A model generated the notes under the pieces. The model was not told the origin of the DNA. It ran no database searches and saw only the letters and a program-made list of their open reading frames with translations. Source: Paraburkholderia podalyriae (GTDB lineage: Bacteria > Pseudomonadota > Gammaproteobacteria > Burkholderiales > Burkholderiaceae). Taken from it: a stretch of 64,000 nucleotides of DNA. Both the position numbers and the translations under genes were made by a program. The stretch covers positions 1 to 64,000 of the forward strand of contig NZ_VZQQ01000019.1 of assembly GCF_014397785.1 (NCBI RefSeq). Reading direction: 5' to 3'. Numbering within the stretch: position 1 is the first letter of the stretch; each line of letters starts with the position of its first letter. Shown piece by piece: positions 25,498 through 32,274 of this stretch.

Positions 25498-26604
25498 CTA
25501 GCGGATCGTGACAACGCGGCCGAGATTCGGGCCGGGCGTGAAGTCAATGCCGGCGATCGTGGGAACGAACCGGTCGCGCATCAGGATCGTGGTCCGGATA
25601 TCGCCCTTGTCCGTTTCCTCGATCTGGACTTCCTGCTCTTTCTGCTTGACGGTGTCGCCGCGGATGAGCAGACGTGTGCCATCAACGCCGGTAACCACAC
25701 CGGTAATCTGGCCGGCCGCAAGCGCGAGGGCGAGGTGCCAGTCGGACAGGTCGCGCAGGGGACGGCGAGGCGTGACCGCCTTTGCTGCGAACATCGCAGC
25801 GAACTGCGGCCAGAGCGTGGCGTGCTGCAGGCGTTTCAGTTCGTGCTCGAGCTGCGGCGCATCGATCCGTGTGGACATGAAGACCTGTTCACCGGCGGCC
25901 AATGGAATGCAGTACGGCTGTGCCGTCCAGGTCTCAGGCTGTTCAGGTGGCAGTTCGCCGTCGCTGATGCGGGCGAGACGTGCGGCGAGTGCAGTGTCGA
26001 CACCATCCGCCCGACGCTTGACGCCGAAGATGACGAGCTGTTTGAACGTCTGGTCGGGGGCGAGAAACACTTCGACGCGTGTGAAATTGCGGGCGATCAT
26101 CGTGGCGAACTCGCGGTCCATCACGTAGTACGGCACGATCAGCACGAGCACGCCACCGAACGCGAGCCAGGGAACCGCCTTCAGATAGAAGAGCTTCTCC
26201 AGACGGTCCGGCTGACGCTCGCCAGTCTGGGCCTTGTCCGATACGACGTCGCCATACGGCGGATTCAGGAACAGGAGTCCCATGCTGCGGGCGGTGATAA
26301 ACATGTCCTGGATGTCGGTGTGTGCCACGGTTTCCAGGACATCCTTCGCGTGCCATGCACGCTCGCGGTCATACTCGACGCCAAATGCGCGGATCGCATC
26401 AGGTGTTGCGGACTGCCTTCCAAGTGCGTCCTTTAGCTCGTGCAGCGCGGCGCCTTCGCCGCAACATGGATCGAGCAGCCGTACGGGGCGGTCTGGATCG
26501 GCCAGCGCGAGCGCCGGGATGATCCGTCCGAGCGTGACGGCATCGGTCGGGAAGTAGCCGTTTTTCACGAAATTTCGGGCGAGGCGGGGAAAGATCAAAG
26601 CCAT
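25498..26604 (-). CDS. DUF6094-type N6-adenine DNA methyltransferase
   Basis: A 368-residue protein with the AdoMet-binding motif LLDPCCGEG at residues 43-51 and the catalytic NPPY at 114-117, the pattern of gamma-like amino-methyltransferases that act on adenine (or cytosine N4) in DNA. It matches my memory of DUF6094 proteins in ICE operons. GGAG is six bases before the ATG at 26604. No restriction endonuclease is adjacent, so it more likely protects the element's DNA from host restriction, alongside ArdB, or marks it for its own helicase. The C-terminal third is of unknown fold. Confidence 0.75.
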   Translation of the reverse strand: MALIFPRLARNFVKNGYFPTDAVTLGRIIPALALADPDRPVRLLDPCCGEGAALHELKDALGRQSATPDAIRAFGVEYDRERAWHAKDVLETVAHTDIQDMFITARSMGLLFLNPPYGDVVSDKAQTGERQPDRLEKLFYLKAVPWLAFGGVLVLIVPYYVMDREFATMIARNFTRVEVFLAPDQTFKQLVIFGVKRRADGVDTALAARLARISDGELPPEQPETWTAQPYCIPLAAGEQVFMSTRIDAPQLEHELKRLQHATLWPQFAAMFAAKAVTPRRPLRDLSDWHLALALAAGQITGVVTGVDGTRLLIRGDTVKQKEQEVQIEETDKGDIRTTILMRDRFVPTIAGIDFTPGPNLGRVVTIR

Positions 26605-26625
26605 GTCGATCTCCAACGAATCGTG

Positions 26626-26655
26626 GCGTGCCGCTTGCCGGAAGGCCCGGCACGC
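26626..26655 (-). ncRNA. Leader hairpin of the methyltransferase gene
   Basis: On the minus strand a perfect eight-base stem GCGTGCCG/CGGCACGC encloses a smaller CCGG/CCGG stem. It lies between the DUF3275 stop and the methyltransferase ribosome site, 22 bases before the ATG. Confidence 0.5.
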
Positions 26656-26670
26656 AGCAAGTGGAAGGAA

Positions 26671-27231
26671 TCAGGCTTTCAGCCAGGTCTGGCTGGAGGC
26701 CTGGAAGGCGTAACCGAATGCGCGAAGCTGGTCGCGTTGCTGACGGAACACGCCGCGCTCGACGGTTGGATCGAGCTTCACTGGCTGGCCGGCGACAATC
26801 GCATCGGCCAGCTCGGTTCCGAACAGGTCGGACAGATACAGCTCGCCAGAATCGCCTTCGGTTGGCGCGGGGGATGGCCCCTGGTCAGCATGGGCGGGGG
26901 CTGCGGTACTGGGTATGCGTTCCTCGTCGGCCGGATCCGGCTCGGTCGAGGACGGTGCCTGACCGGTCTCGCTGAACGGCTCGTCGTTGTCGAGCTGCAC
27001 ATCGGCGAGCCTCGCGCGGATCTCGACGGTGACCTTGCCGTACCAGACGTAGCTGTGCGGATAGATCTTGTCGATCAGGAAGGTACCGGTATAGGCGCCG
27101 GGCTCGAACTGTTCGAGCACCTTGTCCTTGACCTTGAATTCGCCGACAGACGTGGTCAGTTCGCCGACCTGGAACGGGCCGTTGCTGCCCTTGATGGTGC
27201 GCACGTCGAGCGTGCCGGAAAGAGAGATCAC
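26671..27231 (-). CDS. DUF3275 family protein
   Basis: A 186-residue protein starting with GTG: 'ISLSGTLDVRTIKGSNGPF' then 'VGELTTSVGEFKVKD' and 'YGKVTVEIRARL' match DUF3275, a small beta-rich family of mobile-element operons with unknown function. GGAGG lies four bases before the GTG. Residues 100-150 are an acidic low-complexity linker. It follows DUF6927 after a 272-base leader and precedes the methyltransferase. Confidence 0.8.
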   Translation of the reverse strand: MISLSGTLDVRTIKGSNGPFQVGELTTSVGEFKVKDKVLEQFEPGAYTGTFLIDKIYPHSYVWYGKVTVEIRARLADVQLDNDEPFSETGQAPSSTEPDPADEERIPSTAAPAHADQGPSPAPTEGDSGELYLSDLFGTELADAIVAGQPVKLDPTVERGVFRQQRDQLRAFGYAFQASSQTWLKA

Positions 27232-27259
27232 GATGCCTCCAGAAAGTGAGGCGGGACGC

Positions 27260-27288
27260 ACCCTCGCGGGCATGGTGTCCCGCGGGGT
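27260..27288 (-). ncRNA. Gene-proximal leader hairpins of the DUF3275 gene
   Basis: On the minus strand CGCGGG and CCCGCG (27265-27284) pair around an eight-base loop, closed by ACCC/GGGT outside. A second short hairpin nearer the start (GCCTC ... GAGGC) includes the GGAGG ribosome site. TTCAACCC precedes the structure, as in the ardB leader. Confidence 0.5.
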
Positions 27289-27346
27289 GGGTTGAAGAGA
27301 TACGGATCGATTCTGTCTGCCAGCGTGACGGGCAGGTGACCGATGA

Positions 27347-27523
27347 GCGCGCCGGAAGAGGCTGTAGCTTTCACATGAAGCGGCGACGCACGGATCCGCA
27401 TCGAACGGATCGAGAGCAATGGGTTTTCACCGAAGCGCCACCGGTGCCGCGCTTCAGAAATGACCCGGCAACCAGGCCACGCGCCCATGCGGCATTGACG
27501 AACCTAGCTAGTGGGTTGCCGGG
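27347..27523 (-). ncRNA. Recurrent multi-hairpin leader element, copy C
   Basis: A hairpin at 27393-27411 (GATCCG, seven-base loop, CGGATC), a second at 27432-27455 (GAAGCGC/GCGCTTC) and a third long-loop dyad joining 27464-27473 to 27514-27523 (perfect ten-base arms, the distal one inside the DUF6927 gene end). The block 27347-27365 repeats the CCGGAAGAGG-CTGT motif of copy B. It lies between DUF6927 and the DUF3275 leader hairpin. Confidence 0.5.
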
Positions 27524-28040
27524 CAGGTTCGCCGGAGCGTCGTTGCTGGACGATGTGATGAAAGAGCCGGGGTGGAAAGCGGAACAGCTGACCGCCACTT
27601 TCGACGATCCACGTGCGATGACGCTGGCTGACGACGACAGCCTCGGTGATCGACAGCCCTTTGAGCGTTAGCCTGTCGCCAGGCCCCAACACACGCGAGC
27701 GCGCCGCATGCCCCGCGCGAACTTTTTCGCGCCATGCAACTGAAGCGGGCGGGACCATCTCGAGATACGCGAGCGGGCACGAGTAATAGAACGGCTCCAT
27801 TTCCTCGCACAGGTCCTTGTAGCCCCAGCCGGCGCAGCCTTTGTCCCAGGCGAGCAGGTCGCAGCCGATGTAACGCAACGGCGTGTCGCCGGGGCGTTCA
27901 ATTTCCCAAACCGTCCAGAGCACGTTGCCACTGCTACAGTGGCGCAGGCAGCGACGTGCACAGTCATCGTGCTCCTCATTGCGTGTTAGGCGTGCAATCA
28001 GTTGCGCACGCGTCTGTCCATGACTAAAGAGCCGTCCCAT
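27504..28040 (-). CDS. DUF6927-like protein
   Basis: A 178-residue protein. 'MGRLFSHGQTRAQLIARLTR' at the start, 'GNVLWTVWEIER' at 38-49, 'GYKDLCEEMEPFYYSCPLAY' at 73-92 and 'WREKVRAGHAARSR' after it match the DUF6927 group as I recall it, from ICE operons. The function is unknown. GAGG lies six bases before the ATG and inside a small hairpin. It has six cysteines, several near histidines, but no clear metal site. Confidence 0.7.
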   Translation of the reverse strand: MGRLFSHGQTRAQLIARLTRNEEHDDCARRCLRHCSSGNVLWTVWEIERPGDTPLRYIGCDLLAWDKGCAGWGYKDLCEEMEPFYYSCPLAYLEMVPPASVAWREKVRAGHAARSRVLGPGDRLTLKGLSITEAVVVSQRHRTWIVESGGQLFRFPPRLFHHIVQQRRSGEPARQPTS

Positions 28041-28046
28041 GGTGTA

Positions 28047-28097
28047 CCTCGCACAGTGATTCGAGGCATTGCTCCCAGAGCGGGTGTGATGCCCCGC
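28047..28097 (-). ncRNA. Gene-proximal leader hairpins of the DUF6927 gene
   Basis: Two hairpins: 28080-28097 (GCGGG/CCCGC) and 28047-28066 (CCTCG/CGAGG, perfect five-base stem), the second taking in the GAGG ribosome site seven bases before the ATG. Confidence 0.45.
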
Positions 28098-28119
28098 GCG
28101 GAATGCACCGCTGATCTGG

Positions 28120-28165
28120 TGCAGTTGGAAGAATGAGGTGATGCGGTGACAAGTCTCTGGTCACA
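28120..28165 (-). ncRNA. Recurrent leader element, degenerate copy E
   Basis: A hairpin GTGAC/GTCAC (28146-28150 with 28160-28164) is followed on the minus strand by a stretch matching the CACCTTCA-TCTTCC-GGTGCC pattern of copies A and B with changes. It overlaps the stop codon of the upstream gene. It is the least certain copy. Confidence 0.3.
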
Positions 28166-28748
28166 TGCGCCGTTGTGAGCGAAGGTCGCGACCGATGACG
28201 GTACGCACCGAGCTGATAACGAAGACTGTCCAGTCGGCAAAATACCGTCCGTCGAAAACGATCGCGCCCGCGTTCAGCACGAGCTCGATCGGCATCGTGA
28301 TCCTGCCGGTAGGCGTTTGCCCGTCGCGTCCGGCTATGTGCTCCATGTCGGGGAAGAACCGATAACCCTCGAACGGATCGAGGAATTCGAGCTTGAGGTC
28401 GCGGGCCTCGACGGTGTGGCAATAACGCAGCCGGCCGATCAGCGGTCCATCAAACCCTGTAACGAGCGGGGACCCAAGCGGATCGTCGCGTCCATTGAAG
28501 AGCCCGAGGTAGAGGCCGTCAGGAAGATCGACGCTCTGCGCCATATAGCGCGGCAATGTGCGCCCGTCGCGGCACTGAAAAACCTGCTGCGACGGATCGA
28601 CGTCATCATCGGGCTGGTCGGCGGCATGAAGCTGTGATGCTGGTCTGCGTTGGAAGCCGTTCTCGCGTGCCAGTGACCCGCAGCGCGTGCTCGTATAGAA
28701 GCCGCTGATGGCGGGGCGGGAAGGGGTGATGGAAGTGCAGATTGACAT
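28161..28748 (-). CDS. Hypothetical ICE-operon protein
   Basis: A 195-residue protein; residues 70-175 are the well-formed part ('LPDGLYLGLFNGRDDPL' and 'FDGRYFADWTVFVISS') and look beta-rich. The first 60 residues are serine- and proline-rich and less protein-like, so a frameshift near the 5' end cannot be excluded. GGAG lies six bases before the ATG at 28748. The family is not recognised. It sits between DUF6927 and ArdB. Confidence 0.5.
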   Translation of the reverse strand: MSICTSITPSRPAISGFYTSTRCGSLARENGFQRRPASQLHAADQPDDDVDPSQQVFQCRDGRTLPRYMAQSVDLPDGLYLGLFNGRDDPLGSPLVTGFDGPLIGRLRYCHTVEARDLKLEFLDPFEGYRFFPDMEHIAGRDGQTPTGRITMPIELVLNAGAIVFDGRYFADWTVFVISSVRTVIGRDLRSQRRM

Positions 28749-28753
28749 CGTTG

Positions 28754-28800
28754 TCTCCGGGAGTGTTGCGGAGACGCGCCCTGCGGGCCGCGTTCCGCAA
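28754..28800 (-). ncRNA. Leader with mutually exclusive hairpins
   Basis: On the minus strand a perfect seven-base stem TTGCGGA/TCCGCAA (28766-28800) encloses ACGC/GCGT and GCCC/GGGC stems. A second perfect six-base hairpin TCTCCG/CGGAGA (28754-28774) takes in the GGAG ribosome site. The two share bases 28769-28772, so they cannot form together; this is the layout of a translational switch. Confidence 0.6.
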
Positions 28801-28830
28801 GACGTGAAGGGTGGGCTGGGTGTCAGTCCA

Positions 28831-29250
28831 TCAATCGATTGCCGCAAAGATCTCGCGCGCTTCAGGGTGAGATGGAACGAAGGCGAGCAGCCGGTGATAA
28901 AGCTCCGTGAAATGCGCGTCTTCTGTCGACCACGCCATGGCGTTCAGTGCGAAGAGGCTGGCAACAATACCGGCGGCGTCACTGCTCATTTCGCCGTCGT
29001 ATCCGTTGCCGTCGCAGGTGATGGGCAGCGGGCCATCCAGACGAGGCGTCATGTAGAACGCGCCGTTTGACAGCTCGACGTAGTCCCAGAATCCGCCATG
29101 GTAGGTCGGGCACAACGACGACATTGCGGCGTAAACAGCGGCTTCGGCGCGGATCATATGCTTGCCGAAGTATCGCGGCAGGATTTCCATACGACGGTCC
29201 TCGGGCACGATGGTGGCCACGATGCCGTGCGTTTCAGTGGTCTCGTTCAT
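28831..29250 (-). CDS. ArdB/KlcA-family antirestriction protein
   Basis: A 139-residue protein. 'RRMEILPRYFGKHMIRAEAA', 'YHGGFWDYVELSNGAFYMTP' and 'GNGYDGEMSSDAAGIVASLF' are the hallmark blocks of the ArdB/KlcA family, which shields incoming DNA from type I restriction. Length is usual for the family. GGAGG lies six bases before the ATG at 29250 and can be hidden in a hairpin. Expression from the ICE operon would protect the element just after transfer. Confidence 0.9.
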   Translation of the reverse strand: MNETTETHGIVATIVPEDRRMEILPRYFGKHMIRAEAAVYAAMSSLCPTYHGGFWDYVELSNGAFYMTPRLDGPLPITCDGNGYDGEMSSDAAGIVASLFALNAMAWSTEDAHFTELYHRLLAFVPSHPEAREIFAAID

Positions 29251-29254
29251 GACA

Positions 29255-29309
29255 TCCTCCGGAAAAGGAGCGGAGGACGGCTGCCCCGGCGGGGAAGCGC
29301 ATTCCCCGC
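29255..29309 (-). ncRNA. Gene-proximal leader hairpins of ardB
   Basis: A perfect eight-base hairpin GCGGGGAA/TTCCCCGC (29289-29309, five-base loop) is followed by a perfect seven-base hairpin TCCTCCG/CGGAGGA (29255-29277) that contains the whole GGAGGA ribosome site. An alternative pairing of GCGGGG with CTCCGC would free it. Confidence 0.6.
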
Positions 29310-29392
29310 GAGGGTTGAACAAACGAACTACTTGAGAGCGGGGAAGCGAGCTATTCCGGACCCGGCATCATGGCGACGCGGGTACAGCCGTG

Positions 29393-29594
29393 CAGACAAT
29401 GGCACCGGAAGAGGGCTGTGAAGGTGTCGCCTGACGCGGCGGCAGACGGACCTGCAACTGGCAGGTCGGCAGTGAACACGTTATGCCTCATTGGCCCTCA
29501 TTGGCGCTGACTTGCAGTGAGGGCGAATGACGCATAACGCCTGGCAGTTAACTCCCTGCCAGGCGCGTGTCTGGGCCGGAACGATCGGTCCGGC
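29393..29594 (-). ncRNA. Recurrent multi-hairpin leader element, copy B
   Basis: Four dyads in a row: 29449-29467 (perfect seven-base arms, five-base loop), 29479-29539 (22-base arms, 20 matches, 17-base loop), 29538-29565 (perfect ten-base arms, eight-base loop) and 29575-29594 (perfect six-base arms). The order and the overlap of the second and third match copy A, although the arm sequences differ. The rest of the 29310-29757 gap has no credible gene. Confidence 0.65.
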
Positions 29595-29757
29595 GCAAAC
29601 GGCACGGCGTAGTGGAGCCACCGTGGACCCGGTCGACGATCTGCGGGACGGTACCGGCTTTCCGGAGCGGGCTCGAGGAGTGTCGCCCTGGAAAACCGGC
29701 AGTCCGGTGATGCGCGAGAGGAAGCCCCCGCACGAGGCGGGGACCGAGGGGCGCCGG

Positions 29758-30444
29758 TCATTCAGCGTTGGCGGACGGGCGACGGGCGCTCCCGCTCGCA
29801 TGACGGCGCAGCGGCGGATAGCGGTTGCTGCGCGCGTGGGTGCGTTCGGCGGTGCGGTCGGCCGCTGCCGCATCGTTGCTTGAGGCTCCGATGTCGCGGC
29901 TGTTGGCCGGTTCGTCCGCAGAAGGCGTATCGCGGTGATCGCTATTGCCCGTCGACGGTTCATGCCCGTTGACGGTCTCCGAAGAAGTGTCGGCGCTTGC
30001 TTCAGCGTCGTCGTCTTCGCGGTCGCCTTCGTCACGGTAGACTTCCTGGCCGTCGACCTTGATCCAGAAGAGCTTGAGCAAGCGCCCCTTGAGGACAGCA
30101 CCGGTCTCACCCGCGCGGTTGCCGGTACGCTCGAACGTACGGATGTAATGATCACCAGCGCGGAAGGAGACGAGGACTTTCACGTCCGGATCGTTGGCGT
30201 CGTTCATCACGGCGCGCACAGCTTCCTTCGCCTTCTCGCCCGAGACGATCAGGTCCAGCGGAAGATACACGACGCCATTCTCGACGTTCGGATCGCCGTG
30301 AAACGCGGAGATGGCGCAGGCGAGGAAGGGCCTGGCCTTGCTGCGGCCATTGCTTTTGGCCGTAACATCGCGGACACGGGACAGATACCCGAGGCCGCGC
30401 AGATGAAGGTCGAAATACTTGCGGGGTTCGACAGACTGATTCAT
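29758..30444 (-). CDS. DUF3577 / STY4534-type ICE replication protein
   Basis: A 228-residue protein. 'KYFDLHLRGLGYLSRVRDVT' (residues 9-28), 'PFLACAISAFHGD' and a long beta region to 140 fit DUF3577, named STY4534 family in islands related to SPI-7 and thought to act in replication. The C-terminal 80 residues are acidic and low in complexity. GGAG lies seven bases before the ATG at 30444. It is the first gene of the long leftward operon. Confidence 0.8.
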   Translation of the reverse strand: MNQSVEPRKYFDLHLRGLGYLSRVRDVTAKSNGRSKARPFLACAISAFHGDPNVENGVVYLPLDLIVSGEKAKEAVRAVMNDANDPDVKVLVSFRAGDHYIRTFERTGNRAGETGAVLKGRLLKLFWIKVDGQEVYRDEGDREDDDAEASADTSSETVNGHEPSTGNSDHRDTPSADEPANSRDIGASSNDAAAADRTAERTHARSNRYPPLRRHASGSARRPSANAE

Positions 30445-30466
30445 GACGATTCTCCAGAACGAAAAA

Positions 30467-30516
30467 GGGGAATCGCCAAGGCCCGTGTTGGGGAATGACA
30501 ATTCCCCGACACGGGC
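30467..30516 (-). ncRNA. Gene-proximal leader hairpin of the DUF3577 gene
   Basis: A very strong hairpin (30481-30516): eight plus seven paired bases with one C-A mismatch on the minus strand and a four-base loop. The ATTCCCC arm is repeated just downstream (30467-30473 complement), so GGGGAAT can pair with either copy. The second copy also lies in a GATTC/GAATC pairing that spans the ribosome site. Confidence 0.6.
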
Positions 30517-30574
30517 AAGAAAGGAAAGCTTCCGGTCAAAAGACCTGCGGTGGTCCAGACAGTGGGACGAAGCG

Positions 30575-30640
30575 AACCGCGAAAGGTATCGCACGAGCGA
30601 CGGTACTGCAAAAGATGCTGGACGGGCTCCAGCGGGCAAC
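30575..30640 (-). ncRNA. Recurrent leader element, copy D, at the transcript start
   Basis: Contains a hairpin GCTGGA-GCCCG-TCCAGC (30617-30633) and GAAAGGTATCGC on the plus strand (30581-30592), which parallels GAAGGTGTCGC of copies A and B at the same distance from the hairpin. It begins a few bases after the predicted transcription start and lacks the two outer dyads. Confidence 0.45.
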
Positions 30641-30651
30641 TTCAATCGCGA

Positions 30652-30679
30652 ATCATAGTCGGTGACATCGAAAATTCAA
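30652..30679 (-). promoter_or_regulatory. Promoter of the leftward ICE operon
   Basis: On the minus strand TTGAAT (30674-30679) and TATGAT (30652-30657) are 16 bases apart. It lies about 210 bases upstream of the first gene, in locally AT-rich DNA, with the leader elements following. Confidence 0.45.
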
Positions 30680-31009
30680 GCAATTCTGCTCGATATTTAA
30701 TTCGCACATCTTAGTGATATAACGGCATGCGATTCAATCTCACGGCCGGTCACGTGAGTGTTGGTCAGGAATCCGGTAGGGAATGCCTCGTGTCTGCCGG
30801 ATCATTTCCGGCGAATGCGGATAGCAGGCGATAAAAGCGGACCGGGAGCCAGTCAAGCCCAACGTTCAGGCATGGCCCGGTCTGCATTGGAATACTGCAT
30901 TACGTACCCGCGAACCGGCAGGGGGGCCGGTTGACGCCACATATAGAAAGAAGACCCAATGGCAGTCAGCAGCCATTCGAGGACAATGCCGTGCAGCCCG
31001 GTCACGCAG
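30680..31009. other. Gene-free stretch upstream of the leftward operon
   Basis: About 330 bases with no credible gene, AT-rich near 30680-30730. It separates the operon promoter from the end of the next XRE gene. Upstream activator sites would be expected here, but none stands out. Confidence 0.35.
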
Positions 31010-31402
31010 TCAGGGGCTCTGTTTGCGCAAGCGGCGTTTGGCGGCGGGGCGTGCGTTTGTTGCCAGAGCGATGGCCTCATCCATCAGGCGTTCCAGCGCA
31101 TCCTGCTGTATCGGGCTGAGGCCCGAGAGCTTCTGATGGATACGGCTCGCACGGTCGGCCGGACCGGTGCCGGTCTCACCGAGAAAGTCTGAAAGACGGC
31201 ATTCAAGAATGCCTGCGAGCTGCGCCAGGCGCTCGATGCTGGGCGAGGTAACGCCGCGTTCAATGTGGGAGAGCGACGCCTGGGCGAGACCTGCGGTTTC
31301 AGATAGCTTTTCCTGGGTCAGGCCGAGCGCCTTGCGCCGACGCGCAATAGTCTTCCCGATTGCCCGGACCAGATGTTCGTGCTCGTCTTGCTGCCGTGTC
31401 AC
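31010..31402 (-). CDS. XRE-family regulator
   Basis: A 130-residue protein starting with GTG, with GGGAG five bases before it. The HTH is at residues 13-67 ('TIARRRKALGLTQEKLSETA' and 'QASLSHIERGVTSPSIERLA'), a classic XRE repressor fold, followed by a helical dimerisation tail and a basic C-terminus. It lies directly upstream of the leftward ICE operon and reads the same way, so it is a good candidate for its regulator. Confidence 0.8.
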   Translation of the reverse strand: MTRQQDEHEHLVRAIGKTIARRRKALGLTQEKLSETAGLAQASLSHIERGVTSPSIERLAQLAGILECRLSDFLGETGTGPADRASRIHQKLSGLSPIQQDALERLMDEAIALATNARPAAKRRLRKQSP

Positions 31403-31475
31403 CGCTGCTCCCGCCCTCAAATGCGCCAAGTGTGCGGTGAGGGCGGGAAGCAAAGAAGGACTTGAAATTTAAAAA

Positions 31476-31497
31476 CATGTGTAATACGTTATGTTCT
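31476..31497. promoter_or_regulatory. Candidate operator upstream of the XRE gene
   Basis: AACAT and ATGTT flank 12 bases in an AT-rich patch, 74 bases before the XRE start. The rest of the gap to 31817 has no gene; it includes a run of nine G at 31653-31661. Confidence 0.3.
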
Positions 31498-31817
31498 GAC
31501 CAATTTGCATCTATTCTGTCGCGTAAGTCTTGCGTTCCGTCGCATCGGCGATCCTAAGACCGCATGGAGGGGCGGCGAGGAGGGGTAATTCGCCTTTGGA
31601 CATTGGATTTTTGTCTGCGAAGGTGTGGCCATTATCTTAGGGTTGGGACCTTGGGGGGGGGACACGATCACCTCAACGACGTCTGGGACGCGCCTTCAAT
31701 AACGTCTTGTTCGCTGGATCCGGTCACTATAGATTCGATATGCAACGTGGCTACGGCTTGCGATGGCGCGGCCGGTATACCTAGCCCAATTCATCCTCTT
31801 CTTGTACAGGGAGCATA

Positions 31818-32237
31818 GTGAGCCAACCCGTTTCGGATCTCGAACAGCTGCTCGCGTCAATGCGGCCAGAGCTGAATGAAGGCGCCTATGTCTTTTCGTC
31901 CGTGCTGGCAGACAGGGACGTGTCGCAGCTCGCTCCCCTGGCGACGTTTCGTGAGCGCGAGGGGCTGACCGTCATCGTCGATGAACCGACGGCGCTGCGC
32001 GAAGGGTTACCTGTTCTTTTCCGGGCAGCCTGGATCACGCTGAACGTCCATTCCGATCTGGAGGCTGTGGGACTCACGGCTGCAGTGGCTGAAGCGCTGA
32101 CCAGGGCCCGCATCAGTTGCAACGTCGTTGCTGCCGCATTTCACGATCACATTTTTGTGCCTGTGGAGCGCGCGCGGGATGCGCTTGCTCAGTTGACGGA
32201 CCTCCAGGCGCGGGCAGGACAGGGCGTGCCGGGCTAG
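31818..32237 (+). CDS. ACT-domain protein
   Basis: A 139-residue protein starting with GTG, with GGGAG nearby. Two alpha/beta units: 'YVFSSVLADRDVSQLAPLAT' and 'AAWITLNVHSDLEAVGLTAA' then 'ARISCNVVAAAFHDHIFVPV', the layout of small ACT or CASTOR-like amino acid-binding proteins. It is separate from any enzyme, so it may be a free regulatory sensor. It is an isolated cargo gene, or a relic of host chromosomal DNA. Confidence 0.65.
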   Translation: MSQPVSDLEQLLASMRPELNEGAYVFSSVLADRDVSQLAPLATFREREGLTVIVDEPTALREGLPVLFRAAWITLNVHSDLEAVGLTAAVAEALTRARISCNVVAAAFHDHIFVPVERARDALAQLTDLQARAGQGVPG

Positions 32238-32274
32238 CCGAACACCGGTCGGGAATGCTTCCTGCCCGGGTCGG

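Noticed and set aside
30853..31119. Small frames between the leftward operon and the XRE gene
   Set aside because: They lack ribosome sites or overlap the XRE gene in antisense.
31653..31661. Run of nine G as a phase-variation tract
   Set aside because: It lies in non-coding DNA about 150 bases before the ACT gene, with no promoter placed to be affected.
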